From: Tubiluchus corallicola
Taxonomy: Eukaryota; Priapulida; Priapulimorpha; Priapulimorphida; Tubiluchidae
DNA: 64,000 bases
Direction: 5' to 3'
Assembly (NCBI GenBank): GCA_030141605.1
Contig: JAQGDQ010000131.1
Coordinates: 477,536-541,535, forward strand
Shown here: piece after piece, positions 48,383 through 64,000 of the stretch
How the letters are laid out: the number at the start of each line of letters is the position of its first letter
Position numbering within the stretch: position 1 is the stretch's first letter
Position numbers and translations under genes: made by a program
Notes under the pieces: model-generated
The model's database searches: none
What the model was told of the DNA's origin: nothing
Seen by the model: only the letters and a program-made list of their open reading frames with translations

Positions 48383-50053
48383 TCAATATCCTCCTCCTTG
48401 GTTACCATATCCTGCTCCTTGATTACCATATCCTGCTCCTTGGTTACCATATCCTGCTCCTTGGTTACCATGTCCTGCTCCTTGGTTACCATGTCCTGCT
48501 CCTTGGTTAGGTATCCTCCTCCTCCTCGCTACTTGGTTATTGTTTCTTCCGTGGTTATCGTAACCAGACGCCTTTACGTAGCGAACAATTACTTTGTTTT
48601 TGCCTATAAAATATCAAAGTTTTTCAAAGTTTGAAAAATTACTATTGCAAATTAACTTAAAACTAGCCAATCGTTTTTGCTAGTATAATATACATAAAAT
48701 ATAAAAAATGATTAATGTAACGGTTACTCGAGAAAGCCTGAACTTTTAAAATTAATGATTTGCGATTTAATTAATAAATGGGAAACAAGAAATTAATGTA
48801 TATTTCATTCTTTTGTCCAGCATCACATAGGCACTATTGTATTACATAGCCAAAAATAATCGCTGTAGGCTAGCGAACACCCAATTAAACGGAATACAAA
48901 TGCAGACCTTTTTCTCCCGGCGGTCCAGGAGGGCCAGGAAAACCTCTAAATCCCCTTGGACCTGGATCGCCTTTTGGTCCTGATGGACCGGATGGTCCAG
49001 GCGGACAAAAGCATTCTGAAAAGAAAATTGTTTTTAGATTAACATTAGCATATCTCTTTCAAGCTTCCTGACCATAGCGGTACTGACCATGCCCACAACT
49101 TTATAGATAACAACTTTATACAAGTCGGTTTTCTTGCAGTTTGATTGGATGAAAATGACGCGTGCGCCCCCTCAAATATGTAAACAGCGGCCGTTGTCTA
49201 AGATAAGTAATTTTAAAAAGCACATTTGGTTCTCGAAAACTGGCGTCAACTTTCTAAATCGTACGTTCTTTTTTTGAGAATGCGGAATCAGCAAAATGAA
49301 GCTTGGGGTTGCTTTATCCAATCATGGCCAATCAAATCGCTAGAAAAAGACGCGTAGTTTCAAAAAAGGCCCATGATAGGTATAGTGGCGGAGCATGCTG
49401 ATAGCAATGCAAATCGCATTAATACAGGGCGCACATTATGCACAATGTGTTGCAACTATTTTTCTGACACTGATATTTGCTCGTCTGCAGGTTGGATAAA
49501 AACTTTTATTAACTTTTTTGCACGCAGATTTTTATTAAATTAAGGTGTATATTTTTTGTTCAATTATTTTTCGAGACAAACGACTAGTCCTTTAAAAAGA
49601 GAGCACATATTCTCGCAAAAAACATGCTTAAGTTTCTGTCTTCGGCAAACTCAGTCAGCTGTTGTACACAGACTCAGTACAAAAATTTCAGAATAAACTG
49701 AACTAAACCAGTTCACTGAGATCAGACCAAGCAAACGCAATCACTTAGTTACTTAGCAGTCGTTTAGCAATCGTGCTGTCGTGTGCGGGCAAATTTCGTC
49801 AAATATGATTTGCGTCAGGAAGTTTGTTGCAGACAAATTTTTGGCGACTAATATAAACGCAAATTCTGCACTCTATCGTTGGAAAAAGCTGCACGTTTCA
49901 CACATAGGCGAGTATCAATTAGACAAAAATAACTTAATTACCCTCTTCTTCTTCTTCTTCTTCCTCTTGTACTTGAGCAGACGTGCAAGTAATTGTCCAT
50001 GCTATCATGCATGCTGCAAGCGCCAGGTAAATGCTTCTCTTTTCCAGCATCAT
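48383..50053 (-). CDS. Short secreted collagen-like protein with NQGAG(Y/H)G repeats (3 exons, 146 aa)
   Basis: Exons 49942-50053, 48908-49015 and 48383-48603 join with phase-1 junctions (donors GTAATT and GTCTGC; acceptors CAG and TAG). Exon 1 gives a signal peptide ([19 protein letters not shown]), then VQ and a run of nine Glu, the last codon split by the intron. Exon 2 is exactly 108 bp, a typical collagen exon size. It encodes CFCPPG and ten Gly-X-Y triplets ending [11 protein letters not shown]. Exon 3 gives a basic linker ([25 protein letters not shown]) and five NQGAG(H/Y)G units plus a final NQGGGY before TGA. The two Cys before the triplets could cross-link chains. It is too short for a fibrillar collagen and lacks the cysteine-rich domains of cnidarian minicollagens. 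I do not recognise it as a named family. An acceptor-like TTTTAG one base before the start codon suggests a 5' UTR intron. The GTCTGC donor is weak but gives a perfect phase. Confidence 0.75.
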
Positions 50054-50170
50054 CCTAAAAGGATAAACAATTGTGTAAATGAAATATGCGACGGCAATTC
50101 ACTAAATAAAAGACGACAAAAGCAAACACAATATGCTCTTTATTTCTTTATTTCATTTCAGAGACAGAAA

Positions 50171-50272
50171 AGAGAGACAGAGACAGAGACAGAGAGAGAG
50201 AGAGAGAGAGGGGGGGAGGGAGAGGGAGAGAGAGGGAGCGAGAGAGAGAAAAAGGAAAGAGAGAAAGAGAGG
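50171..50272 (+). repeat. (GA)n-rich tract upstream of the collagen-like gene
   Basis: Imperfect GA/GGGA purine tract on the plus strand, about 120 bp upstream of the collagen-like start codon. It is preceded by GACAGAAA, as is the larger tract at 52817. Confidence 0.9.
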
Positions 50273-50362
50273 GCAAGGAGTAAGAAAGGAGGATTCTAAT
50301 ACAAATTACAAACTACAAAGCATTGGCATTTACAATGTTCAAAAACTCCTCAACTATAAGCG
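50273..50362 (+). repeat. Duplicated 90-bp flank, copy 1
   Basis: Begins GCAAGGAGTAAGAAAG directly after the GA tract and ends CAACTATAAGC. Nearly identical to 53464-53551 (a 1-base indel and a few substitutions). Confidence 0.85.
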
Positions 50363-51936
50363 GCTCACGTAGATTTGCTCAGGTAATTTATAGGTCCAAT
50401 GAATTCACGACACATGCAAAACACTTTTTGATATGCCAGTAACATTACTTTGTATTTCTTATAAATATGCTAGAATTTTTATACAATTCAGTAAAGTAAG
50501 CTTATTGACGCTACTAATAAGAAATCCCACCGTGAGGATATAAAAAAGGCAAAAAAGGATATGCAAATTGAGTGAATATTGTGAATTTTTTTATGATGAC
50601 TAATTCTATCAATACTTAGCAGTTATCTTTGAGAATTGCACGCACGATATCACTGACAGTACTAGTATTAGATTAAAAACCATTTGATCACAATGAAGAT
50701 CAGGAGAGAGGGAAAAAGGAGGAGAGAAAGGCAAAGAGCACGACATGAGAAAGAGTAAGTAGTACTGTCTTGAATTTTTCCTCTTGTTTAATCCCTTGTT
50801 ATCAACACGCAGTCACACAGTGATAATCAACATTATATTACTATGCATAAAAGTCTGGATTAATAGTCAAAAATTTATAAGTCTAATTATTTAAATAATT
50901 GAATTAAATCAATTAAATAATATTATGCTACTTTAAATCCTATATTCAAAGTTATTTCGCTCCCACTACGCAATTACAAAAATTGTGTATAGCGGTGTAA
51001 ATAAGATATCTAATTAAAAATTTCGGTGTTTCAATCATCTTTTTATGCCGTCACCCTTGTCTAGTACAAACAAACACAGTGCGATAGATAAGTTGGGTTA
51101 GTTATGCAAGGATGTTAATTAGTCTACTTATGCAAAAACAACAACAAAATCATTAACAGAATATATTTATACCTTTTTTGCTCTTTGTTCGAAGATACAG
51201 TGTTGCTTATTTGGTCTGCACACTGAGAAGTTTGTCACTAAAATGCTCTGCGCTTTGACAATGTAGAGCACTTGAGTTCGCTAATGAGTTCTTCGTTACC
51301 CTCAAGACAAGAAATTAGTTCAGTATGTTAATAAGAATGTATTGCTTCCTTCTTTCTAAGTGACATCATTTACCTTTTGCCCCGCGAGAAGAGACTATAG
51401 TTCAGAACAACTAAACGTTAAGTTTCTATTTAGATCGATACACGTCCAAATCATTCAAGGAGAGTCAAAGGGGCACTCCTTGATCACTCAATTTGAAGGC
51501 TTGCAAATAATTTGGGCTGCATGCACGTCACCGATCGAGATTTGAAGAGATTTTTTGAACTTGACATTTGCAGTACTTACGAGAATCAAGAAAAATACGA
51601 CCACCTCTTAAAATTAAACCCACAGTGTAAATTTACAGTGCATTAGGGATTCACATAAATTGAGAAGAATGTTGAATCATTTAAGCCAAACAACGCTCTT
51701 CAAAATGCTGCTTGATTATAGAATTTTATATATGTTTCTACTAAAATATTATACTTATTTCATCACTATAGGCCAATTATGTAAAAATGACAGACGGGAT
51801 TTTCTATCGCACGAAAAACTAATTGATACATCAGCGTGTTTTAGTCTTAGATGTCATACAGAAAAAAGTAGCGGCTTAAACAAATACCTGTGTTCTATGG
51901 AACGCGAAAGCGGAATTTAATGCTTATTTTTGAGTA
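50363..51936. other. Non-coding DNA
   Basis: AT-rich. No gene or named element recognised. Confidence 0.55.
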
Positions 51937-52050
51937 GTTAAATTAATGAATTATGAATATTAATAAATCTATTATGAAAATTCATAATTCATTTATTAAC
52001 ATTAATAATCATTTATTAATATTCGTAATTAATTCATTAATATTCAAAAT
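51937..52050. repeat. AT-rich imperfect palindrome
   Basis: TTAATGAATTATGAATATTA and related words on the left are complementary to TTCATAATTC and TTTATTAATATTCGTAATTA on the right. The stretch is built from ATTAATATTCAT motifs in both orientations and could extrude as a cruciform. It lies 35 bp before a CT tract. Confidence 0.6.
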
Positions 52051-52089
52051 GATTTATGTTAGCGTATTCAAAATAGAATGATGAGCCCC

Positions 52090-52302
<213 letters not shown>

Positions 52303-52812
52303 TCCAGTTACTTATGTAACTGGAAAAGAAAATTATTAACAATTTAAAATATTCGTGCCAATTGGTGAAAGGTTACTGACTCACCTTCCCAGTGTGCACC
52401 ACAGACTCACCAAAAAACATATTTTTAATTTCACTGACAAGATAAAGTAATAAAATAATACTTTTACTTAGTTAGTGAAGGGTGTGTACTAAGAATGCTC
52501 TGATTATTTTTTTTGAACTTTATGCAATGTAATATAAACTTGTTTCAAACTACTTGCCTTTAAAATGGCTGCATTTCGCACTCATCGCGAGAGTTTAAAT
52601 TTATAAGTTTTACACAGCGTTACTACTAACACAAGCTCAGTATGCAGTACGTACGTGATCTCAAAATGATTTTTTAACGTTATGAAAGTACATGGTTATT
52701 TCTTGTTTTTAACGTTGTTGAACAGAAAAACAGCAAAATATTTTTTAACTGATATAGTTCAAACACATAAAGCATGAAACATTTTTCTAGCTACAAAATT
52801 GGTTTAGATGAC

Positions 52813-52816
<4 letters not shown>
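52303..52816. other. Spacer between CT and GA tracts
   Basis: AT-rich, no gene recognised. Confidence 0.6.
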
Positions 52817-53551
<735 letters not shown>

Positions 53552-54855
53552 AGACCTCTCGCCTCGTAGGCCTATGGACCCGACAAACTTTAGTTGAGTT
53601 TGAAAACGTTAAAGTGTTATATCGATAAAACATTTGAAAAGCGATAATATACAAGTACTGTACTATACAAGATTCGCAGCAGTGTTGAGTTGTGCTTTAA
53701 AGGCCGTAAGAACTTAAATGAGAAACAAGAAAACTTAGTCTAAACATTTGTAGTACAAGAATAATAATTAATACGATACAGCGAAAACTCCAATTGGTCG
53801 TAAGGTTGCCACAGGAATCATAACGCGCTGTTGCTGATTTAAGATGTGAGGCCCTTAAAATCTCTCTTTCCGTGCTGTACAGCAAAAATTTGTAGTGAGT
53901 TATAATTTTTCTGATAAAATTCTGTCAATAAATCAACATTAGGATCATCGCTAATTTATTTTGGTCAATTGTAAGAAAGGAATTATTGAGTGCAAGAGTT
54001 TTGTATATTGATTACGTTTTTAAGTTCGATTCATCATCATATGCCCATTACGTCTGTTGTAGACGCTGGTAGGAGGATTCTGAAGGAAATTTGCCTTGTA
54101 AGAGTGGTACAGCAGTAATCCACTGTACGACAGTGGCTTGTCAGCGATTGATTAAGTTTGATGACTGCTTTTAAATTTCGAATTATCCAGGAATCAGAAT
54201 TAATATTATTTTCTACTACTATTTCAGTATTTATGTGCTAGAGTGTTATTATCTCGTTTCTACAGAACCACCTTAGCAACCATACGCAACTATGGAAGAT
54301 TCAATTGTGTGGACTTTGTAAGATTACCTGCCACTATAAGTAATTTTGGTTAATTTTGTGTGCAAGTATCACCAGTTTACTACGTCAGGTTAAAAAATAA
54401 AGTTTTCTCTTATTAGTCTTAATAATCACTTATCTGTGACACCTTTTCGATTGCCGGCTATAATGTCATAAGAACTTTAAGAAAAATTATAATTGGTGTT
54501 CAAAGGAAATTAGAATATTTTGTGTAGGCATTCTTTTTCAGTGCAAAACATCAAGTGTCTGATTGAATTATTTTCAAAGACTTCAGCACATCTATGATTG
54601 TTGTAAGTACCTATAGTGGTGGGAGAAGTGCCCAAAAACCGATGCACCCTCTCCATTTTTAAAACCTTTTAGCAGTTAAGCAGATTAATGTTTTACTTTT
54701 AAATTTATGATGAGCTGTAGACTGGCTTATGTAGCAGTAACGATAAAACAATGGTAAATGGTGCACTTGCAGTTTAGTGAGGATGCTAACAAAATTTGGG
54801 TATTAATTTGTAGGAACTACGTAAACTGCTCTGGCTAAGGATAATGGGCAAATTA

Positions 54856-55531
54856 CAGCAAGTCCCCACTTAACGCCTCTCCGTTTAGCGACACTATGTT
54901 TTAACAACGCTGAACATTTGACAACTTTTTTTCACTTAGACATGTTTCATTTTAGAGACGATTTTCGTACTTCGCTCAAAGCCAATTTTTTTGTCAACAA
55001 CTTTTTTACTTAATTTGATGCATTTAAAACAGTACACATTGCATTATTACATTCTAAAATTGCACTAGTAACATAAACAGTACACTAAATATTATGTATG
55101 TTTTTGCTTACTGATTGACTGTCGAATGCTAGCGTGTATCAAGCCAGAGTTGGGAGCATTCTTTATGTGAAGAAATTGCCATAGCACCCAGACAGTCTAG
55201 ATAAAATTCCCAAGGTCGTCCCACTGCTTGCATGACTTTGGCTCTGCAGTGTTTATTGCTTAACACTGCCTAGGCTTAAACGTTAACGAAAGAGAAACTG
55301 CTAGTTATAGGTATTGGTAAGTAAGATTATATAACTGTTTCAAGCAAGCACATAGAAATTCAATAGAAATAGAAATAAGACTCATAAAATGTTTAATTTA
55401 TATGATTTAAGTAGCACTGATTTTTGCCTCTGGATCTCATTTCTTTTACATTGTTTTCTGTGGAAGTCTTGGCTTCGCTTAACGTCGCATTTTGCTGGAA
55501 TGCATTAGCGTCGTTAACCGAAGACTTACTG
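54856..55531. mobile_element. Tigger-like MITE family D (676 bp), left-arm copy
   Basis: The ends CAGCAAGTCCCCACTTAACG and, inward from 55531, CAGTAAGTCTTCGGTTAACG are imperfect inverted repeats flanked by TA (54854-54855, 55532-55533). CTTAACG/TTTAGCGAC words are subterminal. It lies upstream of the RPS5 start codon, probably inside a 5' UTR intron. Confidence 0.75.
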
Positions 55532-55819
55532 TATAATATTTTGTATGGTACCTTAGAAGTTTTTTGATTAGGCAAAACACTTAAACAAAGCTTAATAAGT
55601 AATCTGTAGTTTTATACAGGCTCTGTTGCTACTACAACAATCTTTCAATTTATAGTTATTTTTTATCTTTTTGTTAAATAGGAATAAATATGTGAAAAAC
55701 AAAACTCATTTTTTAAGGTTTTTAAGTTTGAAATTTAATAAACTGTGAATACTTATATGAAAATACCTGGATTTAAGTAGGTCTAATGTGTGTAATACCT
55801 CAATGTATTTGTGTTCCAG

Positions 55820-60535
<4,716 letters not shown>

Positions 60536-60570
60536 TGCTGTAAGCCAGTCTCTCTGTATAATGTATGTGA

Positions 60571-60576
60571 AATAAA
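60571..60576 (+). terminator. RPS5 polyadenylation signal AATAAA
   Basis: Canonical hexamer 36 bases after the stop codon, giving the short 3' UTR typical of ribosomal protein genes. Confidence 0.8.
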
Positions 60577-61919
60577 TTTGATTTGTGCGAGAAAATCAGT
60601 GACAGTTTAGTATTGTGTTCTAAATAGTTGTTATCGAAAAACACAGTATGAATATACACCCGCACCTCACTAGTAATGCGTGGTTACCAAAAATGTCCCA
60701 AGCTGACTTATGTCACTGCAGGTCGAATCACCCGTAAATCCACATGCATAGCAAAATCGTCCATAAGTTGGCAATTAAGCTTTTCTTGTTATACACGTGT
60801 CCTGAATCTCCATTTCATGAGAATCATTTTGATACCAAGCTCATCACTTTGTATTATTTCTAAGCTGAGATAATCCACGTTGAAGCTGAGGTACACGCTA
60901 CGCACTGAGAAACTTAACCTTGAGAAAATCGCTGTTCAAGTTTGCCATTGTTTTTCGTCGCATTTCTATAAAACTCTTAGCAACTGCATAAATGATAATT
61001 GCTACAGACTTTGCAAGAACGCATTGAAGTTATGTTTAAATCCAGTAGATGGCTCTTTTGGACGAAGATCTGGGCTTGGCAACAGAAAAAACTCGAAGCA
61101 AAATGACTGCTTCCGCAAGCTACTATCAGAGTTTGAAAATAAGAGTTTTTTACAATTGCAGTACTAGTTTTTAGCGAGAGAAGTGTGTACAGAGTTATAA
61201 AATTAGATTTGTTAATATTGTTTGAACATTTTCTTGATAATTTGATGATATAATATAAAAGCCCGATATATTCAGTATTTGTTTCGATGAAAAACATAAA
61301 ATTGACATTTGATCAAATTTTTGATGCATTCTACTTTGAAGCATCATAACGTAGTTTTGATTATGCCGATTTATGGACGCTTTTGGTTTAAAAGCACACG
61401 TGGTATTAAGTACTGAAATAACTGATTAACAGAAGTAGTCACAGCTGTGTATTAACTAATTAAGATTAACTTATGATTAAGATTTTGGTATTCGTCTTGA
61501 ATCTCATAGTTGATTGTTTATCAACCTTTCTTCTCCGTAAACGTTTCACTTAACTCGTTAGCCTTGCAAGCTAGAGTCACGAAAATCACGGGGTGGGTAA
61601 CCTTGTGGGAGGATCGTTCAGTTTACAATTATGATTCAACACCCAGGGCTTTTTTATATTTTTTATATTATAAGTGTTTAGGTATTATGGGGTAGATTTA
61701 AAAGTCATTTAGTGACCTTTTAGATGCTAAGGACTAGGGACATAAAAGTCACAGGGCACACAGAGTAAAGGAAATTATGTTTATATGTGATCTGAGAATG
61801 CCTGGTCAAAGCTGGGTGGATCTTCGTTTTGTTCTCGTTATGCTCAAATGTTCGTGCTAAAGTTTTTGAGGTAGAATCCCAATTTTTGGTATGTGACTAG
61901 ATAAGGCCAAGGTCTTCTG
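60577..61919. other. Non-coding spacer between RPS5 and the right repeat arm
   Basis: AT-rich. Scattered open frames on both strands have no family resemblance or splice partners. No gene supported. Confidence 0.55.
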
Positions 61920-62177
61920 CATGAATTTAAATAACTACAAATAAATGATCAATTGAATTTTAGGTACAGCACAGTGTTTTTTGTTGTTTGTGTTTGTTTT
62001 ATAAAAGTTGAAAACAATTGCATAAGTTTAGGACTTATAGTTAATAGACTTCAAGGGTTAAACATAAAAAATTAATCCTAAAGTCTTCACACAACAAAAT
62101 GAAATGCAGTTTTCATGAGTTACTTAACTTTAAATAGTCTCAGGATAATAAAGGTAGAGTTACAAGCAATCACATAC

Positions 62178-62303
62178 CTGCAAACTCATGTCACTCACTT
62201 GTACATCATCAGTACTCCATTTGCCAAACAACTTAATTTCCGGTAATTCTGGCACTGTTGCCACGGCTACTGCTGGAGCCGGTTCATCCCAATTCTCGTC
62301 CAT
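62178..62303 (-). pseudogene. RPS5: Truncated RPS5 copy: first coding exon only
   Basis: An intact 126-bp copy of RPS5 exon 1 (start codon 62303-62301, CAG acceptor before it, GTATGT donor after it) encoding the same 42 residues. The duplicated arm ends 258 bp further on, at 61920, before exon 2. No RPS5 exon 2-5 follows in this direction, so only a truncated product could result. Upstream DNA equal to the RPS5 promoter region is present up to the window edge, so transcription toward the RPS5 3' end is possible. Confidence 0.9.
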
Positions 62304-62600
62304 CTGGAACACAAATACATTGAGGTATTACACACATTAGACCTACTTAAATCCAGGTATTTTCATATAAGTATTCACAGTTTATTAAATTTCAAACTTA
62401 AAAACCTTAAAAAATGAGTTTTGTTTTTCACATATTTATTCCTATTTAACAAAAAGATAAAAAATAACTATAAATTGAAAGATTGTTGTAGTAGCAACAG
62501 AGCCTGTATAAAACTACAGATTACTTATTAAGCTTTGTTTAAGTGTTTTGCCTAATCAAAAAACTTCTAAGGTACAGCGTGTACCATACAAAATATTATA

Positions 62601-63279
62601 CAGTAAGTCTTCGGTTAACGACGCTAATGCATTCCAGCAAAATGCGACGTTAAGCGAAGACAAGACTTCCACAGAAAACAATGTAAAAGAAATGAGATCC
62701 AGAGGCAAAAATCAGTGCTACTTAAATCATATAAATTAAACATTTTATGAGTCTTATTTCTATTTCTATTGAATTTCTATGTGCTTGCTTGAAACAGTTA
62801 TATAATCTTACTTACCAATACCTATAACTAGCAGTTTCTCTTTCGTTAACGTTTAAGCCTAGGCAGTGTTAAGCAATAAACACTGCAGAGCCAAAGTCAT
62901 GCAAGCAGTGGGACGACCTTGGGAATTTTATCTAGACTGTCTGGGTGCTATGGCAATTTCTTCACATAAAGAATGCTCCCAACTCTGGCTTGATACACGC
63001 TAGCATTCGACAGTCAATCAGTAAGCAAAAACATACATAATATTTAGTGTACTGTTTATGTTACTAGTGCAATTTTAGAATGTAATAATGCAATGTGTAC
63101 TGTTTTAAATGCATCAAATTAAGTAAAAAAGTTGTTGACAAAAAAAATTGGCTTTGAGCGAAGTACGAAAATCGTCTCTAAAATGAAACATGTGTCTAAG
63201 TGAAAAAAAGTTGTCAAATGTTCAGCGTTGTTAAAACATAGTGTCGCTAAACGGAGAGGCGTTAAGTGGGGACTTGCTG
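62601..63279. mobile_element. Tigger-like MITE family D (679 bp), right-arm copy
   Basis: Inverted-repeat partner of the copy at 54856-55531. It was duplicated as part of the arm rather than inserted independently, since its flanks are the same. Confidence 0.75.
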
Positions 63280-64000
63280 TAATTTGCCCATTATCCTTAG
63301 CCAGAGCAGTTTACGTAGTTCCTACAAATTAATACCCAAATTTTGTTAGCATCCTCACTAAACTGCAAGTGCACCATTTACCATTGTTTTATCGTTACTG
63401 CTACATAAGCCAGTCTACAGCTCATCATAAATTTAAAAGTAAAACATTAATCTGCTTAACTGCTAAAAGGTTTTAAAAATGGAGAGGGTGCATCGGTTTT
63501 TGGGCACTTCTCCCACCACTATAGGTACTTACAACAATCATAGATGTGCTGAAGTCTTTGAAAATAATTCAATCAGACACTTGATGTTTTGCACTGAAAA
63601 AGAATGCCTACACAAAATATTCTAATTTCCTTTTAACACCAATTATAATTTTTCTTAAAGTTCTTATGACATTATAGCCGGCAATCGAAAAGGTGTCACA
63701 GATAAGTGATTATTAAGACTAATAAGAGAAAACTTTATTTTTTAACCTGACGTAGTAAACTGGTGATACTTGCACACAAAATTAACCAAAATTACTTATA
63801 GTGGCAGGTAATCTTACAAAGTCCACACAATTGAATCTTCCATAGTTGCGTATGGTTGCTAAGGTGGTTCTGTAGAAACGAGATAATAACACTCTAGCAC
63901 ATAAATACTGAAATAGTAGTAGAAAATAATATTAATTCTGATTCCTGGATAATTCGAAATTTAAAAGCAGTCATCAAACTTAATCAATCGCTGACAAGCC

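Larger units (their letters stand above)
61920..64000 (-). repeat. Inverted repeat, right arm (at least 2081 bp, runs off the window)
   Basis: Reverse complement of 54135-56213; base 64000 pairs with 54135. It brings a second copy of the RPS5 upstream region, MITE and first exon, pointing toward the real RPS5 3' end. Confidence 0.95.

Noticed and set aside
48386-48510. CRISPR-like direct repeats
   Set aside because: The 21-bp units have no spacers and are coding repeats of the collagen-like protein.
48398-48634. Plus-strand repeat frame SCSLVT
   Set aside because: Antisense of the NQGAGYG repeat; the minus-strand reading joins properly to a collagen exon and signal peptide.
49781-50299. Plus-strand 172-residue open frame
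   Set aside because: It runs antisense over collagen-like exon 1 and through a GA microsatellite; no domain seen.

Overview
This is a piece of an invertebrate animal nuclear genome. The evidence is AT-rich DNA, genes split by GT-AG introns with AATAAA signals, a collagen Gly-X-Y exon of 108 bp, and typical metazoan housekeeping genes. A sponge or another early-branching animal would fit, but the sequence alone does not settle the taxon. There are no prokaryotic operons, CRISPR arrays or viral genes.

Layout. 1-10192 (+): the C-terminal half of the ER P5A-type ATPase ATP13A1 (13 exons; the start lies upstream of the window). 10193-13784: a convergent intergenic space filled with pogo/Tigger-type DNA transposons, one of which keeps a CENP-B-like DNA-binding reading frame. 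13785-34958 (-): a complete 21-exon, 1000-residue M16 metalloprotease of the C05D11.1/YOL098C type. Its first intron contains an intronless PIGL gene on the same strand (32215-33012). 34959-39620: non-coding DNA with two long MITE-like elements. 39621-42733 (-): two-exon CDC6 with a perfect E2F palindrome and a CRE upstream of the start. 42734-48382: long non-coding stretch with a hAT-like fragment. 48383-50053 (-): a three-exon gene for a short secreted collagen-like protein with a poly-Glu segment and a C-terminal NQGAGYG repeat. 50054-54134: purine/pyrimidine microsatellites and a duplicated flank. 55820-60535 (+): five-exon RPS5. Its third intron holds a CpG-rich island and a GT-rich minisatellite. 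54135-56213 and 61920-64000: arms of a nearly identical inverted repeat of at least 2.08 kb. The second arm carries a truncated RPS5 promoter and first exon pointing back at the real gene.

The genes share no pathway: ER membrane quality control (ATP13A1), GPI-anchor synthesis (PIGL), peptide processing (M16), replication licensing (CDC6), extracellular matrix (collagen-like) and translation (RPS5). The unusual content lies in genome architecture: the RPS5 inverted duplication, PIGL nested in an intron, several related TA-flanked MITE families, 5S-rRNA-like SINEs and the short collagen-like gene. Exon borders were read by eye from splice consensus, reading-frame phase and protein-family similarity. 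No alignment was run.
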